Assembly: GCF_003781945.1 (NCBI RefSeq) | Contig: NZ_RJJW01000001.1 | Coordinates: forward strand, 203,895-267,894 | Length of the DNA: 64,000 nucleotides | Origin: Halorubrum sp. CSM-61 | GTDB taxonomy: Archaea > Halobacteriota > Halobacteria > Halobacteriales > Haloferacaceae | Direction: 5' to 3' | Shown: positions 24,733-33,346 of the stretch, in pieces | How positions within the stretch are numbered: the stretch's first letter is position 1 | How the letters are laid out: the number at the start of each line of letters is the position of its first letter | Notes under the pieces: generated by a model | What the model was told of the DNA's origin: nothing | Seen by the model: only the letters and a program-made list of their open reading frames with translations | Database searches by the model: none | Position numbers and translations under genes: made by a program

Positions 24733-25659
24733 GTGTCCAGGTACCGAGACGTCGCCCTCTTCTTCGCGCTCGCGCTGCTTTGGGGCGGCTCCTTCGTCGC
24801 GATCGAAGTCGGCCTCGACTACTACCCGCCCGTGCTGTACGCCGCCTACCGGTTCGACTTGGCGGCGCTCGCGCTCGTGTCGTACGTCCTCCTGACGGAC
24901 GCCGGCCCCTTCCCACGTACTCGCGCCGACGCGGCCGCGATCGGGTTCAGCGGCGGGCTCTCGGTCGCCGCCAACAACGCCCTGCTGTTCGTCGGCCAGC
25001 AGTACACGACCAGCGGGATCGCGTCGATTACCTACAGCCTCGTTCCCATCGCGACCGCGGCGGTGGCGGCCGTCTGGGTCGGCGGCTCGGACCTCGACGC
25101 GCGCGGCGCGCTGGGCGTGGTGCTCGCGTTCGTCGGCGTCGGGCTCGTCGCCCAGCCGAACCCCGCGAACCTCGCGGGCGGCGTCACGATCGGCGTCGGC
25201 CTCATCTCGATCGGCGTGCTCGCGGTCGCGGTCGGCAGCGTCGGGCTCAGGACGGTGGAGACGAGCCTCTCCAGCATCGCGCTCACCGGGTGGGCGATGC
25301 TGTTCGGCGGGCTGCTCATCCACGGGCTGAGCCTCGGGCTCGGCGAGCCCCAGCAGCTCCCGTCGACCGCGCTCCCGGCGGTCGCCTCGCTTTTGTTCCT
25401 CGGCGTGCTGTCCTCGGCGATCGCGTACACCATCTACTTCACGCTGCTCGACCGGCTGGGCGCGTTCGAGATCAACCTCGTCTCCTACGTCGTCCCCGTG
25501 GTCGCGACCGTCGCCGGGGCGGTCCTCCTCGCGGAGCCCGTGACGCCGCTGACCGTCGCCGGCTTCGCCGTCATCGTCGTCGGATTCACGCTGTTGAAGC
25601 GGCACGCGATCGCCGACGAGGTGCCGCGGCTCCTCTCGCGGGTCGGCGGGTTGTTTTAA
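24733..25659 (+). CDS. EamA/DMT family transporter (1)
   Basis: A 308-residue protein with ten predicted membrane segments in two EamA repeats. It begins with GTG: ALFFALALLWGGSFVAIEVGL is the first EamA signature, and SSAIAYTIYFTLLDRLGAFEINLVSYVVPVVA is the second. It is a metabolite or drug exporter of unknown substrate. A paralogue of near-identical layout lies at 48724-49644, also with GTG start and the same 'YFPPV/YYPPV' loop, suggesting an old duplication. Confidence 0.88.
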   Translation: MSRYRDVALFFALALLWGGSFVAIEVGLDYYPPVLYAAYRFDLAALALVSYVLLTDAGPFPRTRADAAAIGFSGGLSVAANNALLFVGQQYTTSGIASITYSLVPIATAAVAAVWVGGSDLDARGALGVVLAFVGVGLVAQPNPANLAGGVTIGVGLISIGVLAVAVGSVGLRTVETSLSSIALTGWAMLFGGLLIHGLSLGLGEPQQLPSTALPAVASLLFLGVLSSAIAYTIYFTLLDRLGAFEINLVSYVVPVVATVAGAVLLAEPVTPLTVAGFAVIVVGFTLLKRHAIADEVPRLLSRVGGLF

Positions 25660-25738
25660 ACGGGTTGGTGAGGTGATCGCTGACGGGTGCGTCTTGATCG
25701 AGAGCGAGAGTACGTGGATCGGGCTTTCTCGGTTGGTG

Positions 25739-25827
25739 TTTATAAGTCGAATCGCGTTGTTGCCGGCGGCTGTTTATACGTTATCGACGGCTCTGCGGAG
25801 AACACCACCAAAGCTCCAGGCGCTCGT
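25739..25827 (-). repeat. Extra tandem end units of repeat copy C
   Basis: Two further box/spacer units lie outside copy C: TTATAAG at 25740-25746 and TTATAC at 25774-25779. They precede a decayed copy of the conserved end block (AACACCACCAAAGCTCCAG, seen on the plus strand) that resembles AACATCTCCAAAGCCCCAG inside copy C. The end segment of the repeat family has therefore been duplicated here in tandem. Confidence 0.6.
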
Positions 25828-26129
25828 TTATAAGTGATTGCTGACAGCGGATCGGCGGTAAACATCTCCAAAGCCCCAGCCGCGAGGGCGGCGCACGTTC
25901 GCTGCGCTCCTCGCTCGCGTTGCTCGCTGCGGTGCTTGCGTCACCTGCGCCGCCCTCGCGACTGCCCCTTTGAGTCCACCCGACCGCACCGCAACCGCAG
26001 CCTCACGCCTCCCCAGCCTCGTCGGCCTCCCGTCGCTTCGCTCCGGTCGGCCGACTCCCTCGCACGCGCTCCTCGCGGCCGCCGGAGGCGGCCGCTCGAA
26101 GGCGCGCGCCACCACAGGTCATTTATAAG
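25828..26129 (-). repeat. Structured TTATAA-bounded intergenic repeat, copy C
   Basis: This lies between the convergent EamA and peroxiredoxin genes and, with its tandem units, accounts for most of a 489-base gap. TTATAA boxes at 25828 and 26123 bound it. The long stem uses arms 25877-25895 and 25946-25964, each flanked by CCC and then CAAAG/CTTTG on the plus strand. Between the arms lies the conserved ~50-nt loop. A CGGCCGCC/GGCGGCCG hairpin sits near 26073-26091. No credible coding. Confidence 0.78.
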
Positions 26130-26148
26130 CGATTATCGCCGCCGCTCA

Positions 26149-26616
26149 TCAGCCCTCCAGCGCCTCGATCTCCTCGAGGATCTCGACCGCGTGGTCCTCG
26201 GGGGAGACGCCCTCGTACGCGAGGACGACGGTCCCCTCGTCGTCGAGCACGTACGTGTTCCGGAACACGCCGTCGAAGGTGTTGCCGAACATCTGCTTCT
26301 CGCCGTAGGAGTCGTACGCGCTCGCGACCGCGCCGTCGGGGTCCGAGAGCAGCGCGAACGGGAGGTCGTACTCCTCGGCGAACGGTTCGAGGTCCTCGAC
26401 GGGGTCGTCGCTGATCCCGACGACCGCGACGTCGGATCCCTCGAAGGCGTCCCACTCGTCGCGGAAGCCGCACGCCTCGGTCGTACACCCCGGCGTGTCG
26501 GCCCGCGGGTAGAAGTAGACGACCGTGTACCGCGCCGCTGACGGGTCGACGGTGACGGCCGCTCCGTGCTGGTCTGACAGCGTGATCTCGGGTGCGGGAT
26601 CGCCCGGTTCGAGCAT
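26149..26616 (-). CDS. bcp: Peroxiredoxin of the BCP/PrxQ type
   Basis: A 155-residue thioredoxin-fold peroxidase. The peroxidatic Cys44 and a second Cys49 lie in DTPGCTTEACGFRDEW, the spacing of PrxQ-type enzymes that form an intramolecular disulfide. FYPRADTPGCT and VVGISDDPVEDLEPFAEEYDLPFALLSDPDG are further family blocks. It reduces H2O2 and organic peroxides with thioredoxin-type partners. It diverges from the histidine kinase gene across 64 bases. Confidence 0.94.
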   Translation of the reverse strand: MLEPGDPAPEITLSDQHGAAVTVDPSAARYTVVYFYPRADTPGCTTEACGFRDEWDAFEGSDVAVVGISDDPVEDLEPFAEEYDLPFALLSDPDGAVASAYDSYGEKQMFGNTFDGVFRNTYVLDDEGTVVLAYEGVSPEDHAVEILEEIEALEG

Positions 26617-26680
26617 ACCTGCCGTGGCTTCGCCCCGGTATTAGGACGTTCGGTCCGGTTCCTTTTTATCTGTCACTGTC

Positions 26681-28951
26681 ATGCAGTCGGTATCGATGGA
26701 GTGGCAACCGACGCCGTACACGGCCCCGTTGCTCGTGGCGGCGCTCGCGTCCTTTTCCTTCGCCGCGTACGCCCTCCGGAACCGGTCACGCGGGGAGACG
26801 CCGCTCGTGCGGAGTTTCGTCGCCGTCACGGTCGCCAGCGGGGTCTGGTCGCTGGCGTACGCGGCGCAGCTGTCGGCGACGACGCTCGAGGCGAGCCTGT
26901 TGTGGAACCGCCTCGTCTGGGTCGGGATCGCGGCGCTCGCGGTCGCCTGGCCCGCGTTCGTGTTCGCGTACGTCGGCTGGACGTCGTGGCTCCGGCCGGG
27001 CCGCATCGCCCTCCTCTGTGCCGTCCCCGCGACCGTCCTCGGCGGCGTCCTCCTCGTCGGCGCCGACGCGCTGTTTTACGCGTCCCCGTCGCTGTCCGCG
27101 ACGAACGGATACCTCGTCTTGGAGTACCTGCCGACGCCCGCGCTCCTCGCATTCATGACCTACAGCTACGCCGTGAACCTGTTCACCTTCGGCGTGCTCG
27201 GCTACGCCGCGCTCGCCCGCGACGGCGTGTTCCGGCGGCAGGCCGCGCTGCTGCTCGCGGCCGGCGTGGCGCCGATGACCGTCGGGGTCATCGGAATCGC
27301 GGGGGTTCTGGGTCCCGCCTTCGTCGACCTCACGCCGGTCACGTTCGCGGCCACCTCCGGCCTGCTCGGCTGGGTGGTGTTTCGGCACCGGCTCCTCGAC
27401 CTCTCCCCGATCGCCCGCGACGCGGTGTTCTCGAACCTCTCCGACGGCGTCGTCGTCGTCGACGCCGCCGGTCGCGTCGTCGACTTGAACCAACCGGCGC
27501 GCCGGCTGTTCCCCTCCGCGGCGGTCGGCTGCGGAGTCGACGAGGCGTTCGAGCGCGCGCCGGCCGTGACCGACCTCGTGACGTCGACCGGAGGAGGCGA
27601 CGGAGTGGGGTCCGCCCGCGCCCCCGGGGCGAAGCCCGACGACGACCTCAGGGTGACCGTCGACGGGGGGTCCGATCCCCGCTTCCTGACCGTCGCCGCC
27701 CACTCGATCGCCGCGGCGGGGGGCGGACACGGGGTCGACGGTGAGACGGGGTCCACGGCGGGCGGAACCGTCCTCCTGTTCCGCGACGTCACCGAGCGCG
27801 AGACGCTCCAGCGTCGCTACCGAGCGCTCATCGAGAAGTCGCCGAACGTCATCGCCGTCTGCGGGGCCGACGGCCTGCTCCGATACGTGAGCCCGTCGAT
27901 AGAGCGGCTGCTCGGTCACACCCCCGCGGCGATCGAGGGGCGGCCGGTGATCGATCTGGTCCACCCGGACGACCGGCGGGAGGCGCAGCGCGCGTTCGAA
28001 CAGGCGTTCGAGACCGACGAACAGCGGTCGCTCGACCACCGGATCGTCCACGCCGACGGGAACTGGCGCCGGTTCGAGACGACGGTCGAGCGTCTGTTCG
28101 AAGACACCGAGGAGGTGGTGATCACCGCCACCGACGTGACCGAGAGCCGGCGGTACGAACAGCGGCTCCAGGTCCTCAACCGGGTCCTTCGACACGACCT
28201 GAAGAACGACACGAACGTCATCGGCGGGTACGCGGACCTCCTGCGGGACCACGTCGACGGCGAGGGCGACGAGTACCTCGACGTCATCGACCGGAAGGTC
28301 GAGACGCTGACTCACCTCAGCGATCAGGCCCGCGAGATCGACGTGGCGCTTCACAGCGACGGGACGCGCGCGGTGATCGACCTGTCGGGGCTGGTCACGC
28401 GACTCTGCGACATGCTTGAGTCGTCGTTCCCGGACGCGACGGTGACGGTGTCGACGCCGGACGAGGCGGTGGTGTGCGCCGACGAGCTGTTGGAGTCCGC
28501 GGTCCGGAACGTGCTGGAGAACGCGGTCGTCCACAACGACGGCGACCAGCCGATCGTCGAGGCGGCCGTCGACCCGGACGGCGACGGGTACCGGATCGCC
28601 GTCGCCGACAACGGCCCCGGGATCCCGCCGGTCGAGCGGAGCGTGTTCTCGGAGGCGCGCGAGACGGCGCTCGAACACGCGAGCGGGCTCGGCCTCTGGC
28701 TCGTCCACTGGATCGTCACCGAGTCCGGCGGGGAACTGGAGATCCACACCCGCGAGCCGACGGGGACGCTGATCACGATGTGGTTCCCGACGCCGGACGG
28801 GGCCGCCGCGGAGGGGGAGACGACGGGGGAATCGGAAGGGGAGTCGGAGGGCGAGGAGGCCGCGGAACCCGAAGAGGAGACGGACGACGGTCCGAGCTCT
28901 GGCCGCGACCCGGCGGCCGCCGATACCCCGTCCGCCGACCGCGACCTCTGA
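26681..28951 (+). CDS. Membrane histidine kinase: 7TM, PAS, PAS, HisKA, HATPase
   Basis: A 756-residue sensor kinase. Residues 1 to ~230 hold seven membrane segments of the histidine-kinase N-terminal 7TM type (LLVAALASFSFAAYAL, then WPAFVFAYVGWTSWL). A PAS-like region follows near 245-380, then a second PAS (IEKSPNVIAVCGADGLLRYVSPSIE, with HPDDRREAQ). The phospho-acceptor is in VLRHDLKNDTNVI. The ATP lid shows AVRNVLENAVVHND, VADNGPGIP and HASGLGLWLV. The acidic tail is disordered. TTTTTATC 24 bases upstream supports this start. No response regulator adjoins it, so it is an orphan. Confidence 0.92.
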   Translation: MQSVSMEWQPTPYTAPLLVAALASFSFAAYALRNRSRGETPLVRSFVAVTVASGVWSLAYAAQLSATTLEASLLWNRLVWVGIAALAVAWPAFVFAYVGWTSWLRPGRIALLCAVPATVLGGVLLVGADALFYASPSLSATNGYLVLEYLPTPALLAFMTYSYAVNLFTFGVLGYAALARDGVFRRQAALLLAAGVAPMTVGVIGIAGVLGPAFVDLTPVTFAATSGLLGWVVFRHRLLDLSPIARDAVFSNLSDGVVVVDAAGRVVDLNQPARRLFPSAAVGCGVDEAFERAPAVTDLVTSTGGGDGVGSARAPGAKPDDDLRVTVDGGSDPRFLTVAAHSIAAAGGGHGVDGETGSTAGGTVLLFRDVTERETLQRRYRALIEKSPNVIAVCGADGLLRYVSPSIERLLGHTPAAIEGRPVIDLVHPDDRREAQRAFEQAFETDEQRSLDHRIVHADGNWRRFETTVERLFEDTEEVVITATDVTESRRYEQRLQVLNRVLRHDLKNDTNVIGGYADLLRDHVDGEGDEYLDVIDRKVETLTHLSDQAREIDVALHSDGTRAVIDLSGLVTRLCDMLESSFPDATVTVSTPDEAVVCADELLESAVRNVLENAVVHNDGDQPIVEAAVDPDGDGYRIAVADNGPGIPPVERSVFSEARETALEHASGLGLWLVHWIVTESGGELEIHTREPTGTLITMWFPTPDGAAAEGETTGESEGESEGEEAAEPEEETDDGPSSGRDPAAADTPSADRDL

Positions 28952-29087
28952 CCCCGTCGCGACCGCCCCCTTTAGCCCGCGTTGCGACCGACAACTTCGG
29001 TCCCGCCCCACGGCCCGTCTCCCGACCGCTGTGAGTCCGTGACCTCCCTCCGCAACCTCTTTGCGGTCGCTCGCCGAACCCGGTGAC

Positions 29088-29996
29088 ATGAGCCACGGAT
29101 CCCTGGACGACGACGCGGTCGAGAGCTACCGGGAGGCCGGCGCGGTGCTGGTCGAGGCGATGAACGAGGCGCGCGAGATGGTCGAGCCGGGACGGACCCA
29201 CCTCGAGGTGGCCGAGTGGACGGAAGACTTCATCCGCGAGCAGGACGCGGGGCTCGCGTTCCCCGTCAACATCAGCGTCGACCCCGAGGCCTCCCACGCC
29301 ACCCCGAGCCGCGACGACGACACCGAGTTCGGCGAGGAGATGGTGTGTCTCGACGTCGGGGTCCACGTCGACGGCTACATCGCCGACGCGGCGGTCACGG
29401 TCGACCACACGGGGACCCCAGAGCTGGTTGAGGCCGCCGAGATGGCGCTTGAGGCCGCGGTCGACGAGGCCGGGCCGGGCGTCGAGGTCGGCGTGATCGG
29501 GCGGGCGATCGAGGACGTGATCCGCGGGTACGGCTACACCCCCGTCCTGAACCTCTCCGGGCACGGCGTCGAGCGCTACGACGCGCACACGGGGCCGACG
29601 GTCCCGAACCGCGGCGTCGACCGCTCCGTCGAGCTGGAGCCGGGACAGGCGGTCGCCATCGAGCCGTTCGCCACCGACGGCCGCGGGAAGGTCGGCGAGG
29701 GGACCGAAGAGGAGATCTTCGAGCGCGAGGGCTCCGCGAGCGTCCGCGACCGCCGCGCGCGACAGGCCCTCGAAGAGATCGAGGCGTTCGACGACCTCCC
29801 CTTCGCGGCGCGGTGGCTGGAGGGCGACCGCGTGGAGATGGCCCTGCGACGCCTCAAGCAGGCGAACGCGGTGAAGGGGTACCCCGTCCTCAAGGAGGCC
29901 GACGACGCCCTCGTGAGTCAGGCGGAACACACCCTGCTCGTCACCGACGACGGCGTCGAGATCACGACCGCGGGCATCCACGACTTCGACGGCTGA
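29088..29996 (+). CDS. map: Methionine aminopeptidase, type II
   Basis: A 302-residue enzyme that removes the initiator methionine. The pita-bread-fold metal ligands are visible: Asp89 and Asp100 in CLDVGVHVDGYIADAAV, His in LSGHGVERYDAHTGPTVPN, Glu in GQAVAIEPFAT, and Glu in SQAEHTLLVTDDG. The ~60-residue insertion before the second Glu (EIEAFDDLPFAARWL) marks type II. The HIT gene ATG shares one base with its stop (TGATG), so they are co-translated. The upstream in-frame start is less likely. Confidence 0.95.
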   Translation: MSHGSLDDDAVESYREAGAVLVEAMNEAREMVEPGRTHLEVAEWTEDFIREQDAGLAFPVNISVDPEASHATPSRDDDTEFGEEMVCLDVGVHVDGYIADAAVTVDHTGTPELVEAAEMALEAAVDEAGPGVEVGVIGRAIEDVIRGYGYTPVLNLSGHGVERYDAHTGPTVPNRGVDRSVELEPGQAVAIEPFATDGRGKVGEGTEEEIFEREGSASVRDRRARQALEEIEAFDDLPFAARWLEGDRVEMALRRLKQANAVKGYPVLKEADDALVSQAEHTLLVTDDGVEITTAGIHDFDG

Positions 29997-30562
29997 TGGA
30001 CCGGATCTACGCGCCGTGGCGGATCGAGTGGGTCGAGCGCGATTCCGACCCGATCGACGGCTGCCCGTTCTGCGTCCTTCCCGAGCGCGAGGACGCCCGC
30101 GAGGCGCGCGTGGTCGCCCGCAGCGAGCGCAACTACGTCCTGTTGAACAACGCGCCGTACAACCCCGGCCACGCGATGGTGATCCCGGACGAACACGTCG
30201 AGGACCCGACCGACCTCGACGACGCGGCCCTGCTCGATCACGCGAAGCTGAAGTCGGCGACGCTCGCGGCGCTGCGCGACGACGTGGACCCCGACGGGGT
30301 GAACACCGGGCAGAACCTCGGCGACTCGGCGGCCGGCGGCTCGATCGACCACCTCCACACCCACGTGGTCCCGCGGTGGAACGGCGACACGAACTTCATG
30401 CCCGTCACGGGCGACACGAAGGTGATCGTGGAGGCGATCGACCGCACCTACGAGCACCTCCACGCCGGTTTCGCCGCCGGCGACGACGTGGTCGATCCGG
30501 GCGACGCCGACGCCGGCGAGGCGGTGCGGCTGTCGTTCGATCTCGACGCGCACTCCCGGTGA
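29996..30562 (+). CDS. HIT family nucleotide hydrolase/transferase
   Basis: A 188-residue HIT protein. The N-terminal zinc-like CPFC motif (IDGCPFCVLPE), the nucleotide loop NNAPYNPGHAMVIP and the catalytic triad GSIDHLHTHVVPRW (HxHxH) are visible. Such proteins hydrolyse AMP-linked compounds (AP4A hydrolase-like or adenosine phosphoramidase). It overlaps map by one base. The C-terminus is acidic. The substrate is not determined. Confidence 0.93.
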   Translation: MDRIYAPWRIEWVERDSDPIDGCPFCVLPEREDAREARVVARSERNYVLLNNAPYNPGHAMVIPDEHVEDPTDLDDAALLDHAKLKSATLAALRDDVDPDGVNTGQNLGDSAAGGSIDHLHTHVVPRWNGDTNFMPVTGDTKVIVEAIDRTYEHLHAGFAAGDDVVDPGDADAGEAVRLSFDLDAHSR

Positions 30563-30624
30563 GTCGGGTTCGTCCTCGCTCGCCACGGATCTCTCGGAAT
30601 CGAAATTCCAGAGAAGGGTTCCGC

Positions 30625-30828
30625 TTCAGTATTTAAAACAACCGTGAGTGACGTCGACGATTGCTTATAAAAAAAAACGGTGCGGTCGGCGTCGCCGGCG
30701 TCGGAGCCGTCGGCTGTCACCGGGCTTCGCCCGGTTGCCCGGGGGACTGTGTCCCTCGCTGCGAGAGGCGCGTCGCGCCTCCCCGCGTGCCTCCGAGCGC
30801 CCATCGGGCGCGAATAGGGAGAGACCGA
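30625..30828 (+). repeat. Decayed copy F of the intergenic repeat
   Basis: This lies between the convergent HIT and dacZ genes. It begins with TTCAGTATTTAAAAC followed by GTGAGTG and CTTATAAAA, as in the lead-in of copy E at 63216. It retains GGTGCGGTCGGCG and two perfect hairpins, with arms ACCGGGC/GCCCGGT and GAGGCGCG/CGCGCCTC. The central CAAAGGGGCAG/CTGGGGCTTTG stem is gone. I take it as a deletion derivative. Confidence 0.55.
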
Positions 30829-30833
30829 ACCGG

Positions 30834-31391
30834 CTACTCCCCGCGCCACTGCCCGCCGAGGTCGGCGCGCTGCATCGACTCCGCGTCGCCGTCGCGGAAC
30901 ACGCTCACCCGCCCGCTCTCCTCGCTCAGCGTCACGGTCGCGACGACCTCCGGCCGGACCGAGGTCTCGATCGCGCTCATGTGGCGCGACCCCATCCACG
31001 GCTCGTAACTCACGTCGTCGACCAGGTCGGTCTCTCCGCTGCGGGTGCCCAGGTCCCGGAACCGAACCATCTGTTCTTCGATCTCGCCGTCGACCGCGAC
31101 GACGATCCCGCCGTCCTGCTGGCGGCTCACCGACCCGACCGCCTCGACGAAGGCGCCCTCCGCGAACACCGTGGGACAGCTCTCGCGGGGCCACCGGTTC
31201 TCGCCCATCGGATCCGCGTAGTCGCCGTAGTCGCGGTCGGCGACGACCGCGAAGTAGAGCCCCGGTCCCTTGACGTGTGGCTCGTCCCAGTCGTCGAACG
31301 CGAGGCTGACGTGCTCGGCGCAGTAGGTCAGCCGGTCGACGATCTCCCGGACCCGGTCGTGGGTGCCGTACTCGATCGCGAGCCCGCTCAT
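30834..31391 (-). CDS. dacZ: Diadenylate cyclase DacZ (DisA_N domain)
   Basis: A 185-residue stand-alone DisA_N-type enzyme expected to make c-di-AMP from two ATP. The two active-site motifs are present in haloarchaeal form: QQDGGIVVAVDG near residues 91-102 (the DGA motif read as DGG) and MGSRHMSAIETS near 133-144 (RHR read as RHM). No membrane segment is seen. In haloarchaea c-di-AMP is linked to osmoregulation, which fits the K+ genes in this window. Its ATG overlaps the stop of a 26-codon leaderless ORF. The gene symbol is by family resemblance. Confidence 0.8.
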   Translation of the reverse strand: MSGLAIEYGTHDRVREIVDRLTYCAEHVSLAFDDWDEPHVKGPGLYFAVVADRDYGDYADPMGENRWPRESCPTVFAEGAFVEAVGSVSRQQDGGIVVAVDGEIEEQMVRFRDLGTRSGETDLVDDVSYEPWMGSRHMSAIETSVRPEVVATVTLSEESGRVSVFRDGDAESMQRADLGGQWRGE

Positions 31392-31468
31392 CGCGTCTCC
31401 TCCGGTCGGTTGTCGACGCCGTCGGCGGAGCCCGCTCCGTCGACGCCGTCGGTGGCGCGAACGCTCAT
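31388..31468 (-). CDS. 26-residue leader ORF coupled to dacZ
   Basis: A short frame, MSVRATDGVDGAGSADGVDN..., ends in TGA that overlaps the dacZ ATG (ATGA). A TATATA-like box (31490-31498) lies about 27 bases before its ATG, so transcription should start at this codon and dacZ itself would not be leaderless. The peptide has a duplicated (A/T)DGVD motif from a 14-base direct repeat. It probably sets dacZ translation by coupling. Alternatively a frameshift has split off the dacZ N-terminus. Confidence 0.55.
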   Translation of the reverse strand: MSVRATDGVDGAGSADGVDNRPEETR

Positions 31469-31489
31469 GAGTACGTGAACGTTCGGGGC

Positions 31490-31498
31490 GTATATAAG
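31490..31498 (-). promoter_or_regulatory. TATA box for the leader ORF and dacZ
   Basis: CTTATATAC on the minus strand is centred about 27 bases before the ATG at 31468. It is the only strong TATA-like element in front of dacZ. Confidence 0.6.
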
Positions 31499-31556
31499 AT
31501 ACTCCGAGTCGGCCGTGTAGGCCGGATCGGGTCGAGTCGGAACGAAGCGCGCCCCC

Positions 31557-32444
31557 TCACCGCCACTGCGTGAACAGGCTCGCGTCGAAGCGGTCGGCGC
31601 GGACGAGCCCGACGCCGAACGCGGCCGCGACGGCGGCGGGGAGCAGGTTCCCGTACCAGAGGTTGATCCCGCCCCAGAGGATCACGAAGCTCACCATGTC
31701 GTCGAGCATGAACTCGCAGTCCCACAGCCGATCGGCCAGCGTCGTCCCCGCGAACGCCCGGTCGAGCGTGACCACCGCGACGGTCGCCGACAGCACCCAG
31801 CCGGCGTAGTTCGAGAGGGGAACCCCGTAGAAGCTCCCGCCCCCGAAGCTCCAGAAGCCGAGCGCGACCGCGCCGGGGTCTAACACCACGTCCATCGCGA
31901 CCACCGCGGCGATCACGCTCGCGAGCCGGAGCCATCCGTTCGACGCCCGCGGGCCGAGGAGCAGGAGACAGAGCAGGTACGCGTTTACCACGAGCGGGAT
32001 GAAGAAGACCGGGAGCGCCAGCGGCACCCCGCCCAGCATCGGCCCGAGGCTCACGGTGTACTCGAAGGTGCCGTACGGCCAGCCGGTGGCGACGCCGAAC
32101 AGCTCGATCGCGTAGGTGTACGCGACGAGGACGCCGACCCACCCGAGCGCGCGGCGATCGACAGCGGGCAACACCCCGACGACGAGCGGCGAGCGCATCA
32201 CTAACACGCCGAACAGCACGAACCACGGGTGGAAGGCGAACGGCGCGGGCACCCATCCCTCCGCGCTGCCGACGAGCGCGATCGCGCCGACGAGGGGGAA
32301 CAGCACGGCGATGGTGAACCGGTTCTCGCGGACGATCCGATCGAGGGAACGCTCCGCCTCGCGGCGCGTGTCGGGGAGCCGCGCGCGGAGCGCGGCGAGT
32401 CGCCCCGACGTCGAGGCGGAGGAGGGAGAGGGGGAGTCGCTCAC
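31557..32444 (-). CDS. cruF: Bisanhydrobacterioruberin hydratase (CruF-type)
   Basis: A 295-residue membrane protein with about eight hydrophobic segments, including FAFHPWFVLFGVLVM, LGWVGVLVAYTYAIELFGVATGWPYGTF, ALPVFFIPLVVNAYLLCLLLL and AGWVLSATVAVVTLDRAFAG. The 'GWPYG.F.Y' and 'D.VLDPGAVALGFW' motifs mark the carotenoid-biosynthesis CruF family. It hydrates the ends of the C50 chain, the last step to bacterioruberin. It starts with GTG overlapping the lyeJ stop (GTGA) and is the last gene of crtD-lyeJ-cruF. Confidence 0.9.
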   Translation of the reverse strand: MSDSPSPSSASTSGRLAALRARLPDTRREAERSLDRIVRENRFTIAVLFPLVGAIALVGSAEGWVPAPFAFHPWFVLFGVLVMRSPLVVGVLPAVDRRALGWVGVLVAYTYAIELFGVATGWPYGTFEYTVSLGPMLGGVPLALPVFFIPLVVNAYLLCLLLLGPRASNGWLRLASVIAAVVAMDVVLDPGAVALGFWSFGGGSFYGVPLSNYAGWVLSATVAVVTLDRAFAGTTLADRLWDCEFMLDDMVSFVILWGGINLWYGNLLPAAVAAAFGVGLVRADRFDASLFTQWR

Positions 32445-33346
32445 GCGAGCGCCTCCGTGATCGGGTAGACGCGCCAGAGCCCGCCCATCGCCAGCAGGGT
32501 GCCGACGGCGGTGTTCAGCGCCGGGAACCACCAGTACGCCCGGTCGACCGCGATCGACGACCGGGAGACCCACGCGACGAAGGCCGGATACACGGCGAGC
32601 AGCGCGCCGAGCCGGAGGTCGACCGCGGCGAACGCGACCGCGGCGGCGACCCAGCAGGCGGCGCAGTAGGCGTAGGTCCGGCCCTCGCCGAGCAGCGTCG
32701 CCGTCGTCCGGATTCCGGCGGCGCGGTCCGGCTCGATGTCGGGGATCGCCGAGAAGGTGTGCATCCCCATCGCCCAGAGCCACGCGCCAGCGAGCGCCGC
32801 GATCGGCGGGTGCGCCCCGGCCACGGCGGCGTACGCGGCCGCGCCCGGCAGGACGTACAGCCCGTTGGAGGCGGAGTCGAGGAGCGGCGTCGTCTTGAAC
32901 CGGAGCGGCGGGGCGCTGTAGCCGGCGCCGAGCAGCAGGAAGCCGGCGAGGTAGGGCCACGCGACGCGCGGCGTGGCCGCGAACGCGGCGACCCCGAGAA
33001 CGCCCGAGGCGACCACCACGAGCGAGACGAGGCGGTCCCCCCGCCAGCGCGCCTCGCGGCCCTCCTTCTTCGGGTTCAGCTCGTCGACGTCGGCGTCGAA
33101 GGCGTCGTTGACGCCGTAGAGGAAGACGTTCGCCGGCACGAGGAAGTACGCCGCGAGCCCGACCGTCACCGGCGTGAACAGCCCGCTCACGTCGGCGATG
33201 CCGTAGGTGACGCCGACGGCGACGGGGCCGGCGAGGTACAGCCAGAACCGCGGTCGCGACAGCACCAGCAGGTACCGGAGGAGGCCCGGGAGCGAGCGTC
33301 GGTCGGACGGTCCGGCTCGGTCGGTGTCGCTCACGGCTCCGATCAC
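32441..33346 (-). CDS. lyeJ: Lycopene elongase/hydratase (UbiA family)
   Basis: A 301-residue UbiA prenyltransferase with about eight membrane segments. The first Asp-rich motif is LYGVNDAFDADVDELNPKKEG, and the second is AIPDIEPDRAAGIRTTAT. It adds C5 units to lycopene and hydrates them on the way to bacterioruberin. I chose GTG 33346, which overlaps the crtD stop by GTGA exactly as cruF overlaps lyeJ; a second in-frame GTG four codons later is the alternative. The operon order crtD-lyeJ-cruF is the same as known haloarchaeal clusters. Confidence 0.9.
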   Translation of the reverse strand: MIGAVSDTDRAGPSDRRSLPGLLRYLLVLSRPRFWLYLAGPVAVGVTYGIADVSGLFTPVTVGLAAYFLVPANVFLYGVNDAFDADVDELNPKKEGREARWRGDRLVSLVVVASGVLGVAAFAATPRVAWPYLAGFLLLGAGYSAPPLRFKTTPLLDSASNGLYVLPGAAAYAAVAGAHPPIAALAGAWLWAMGMHTFSAIPDIEPDRAAGIRTTATLLGEGRTYAYCAACWVAAAVAFAAVDLRLGALLAVYPAFVAWVSRSSIAVDRAYWWFPALNTAVGTLLAMGGLWRVYPITEALA

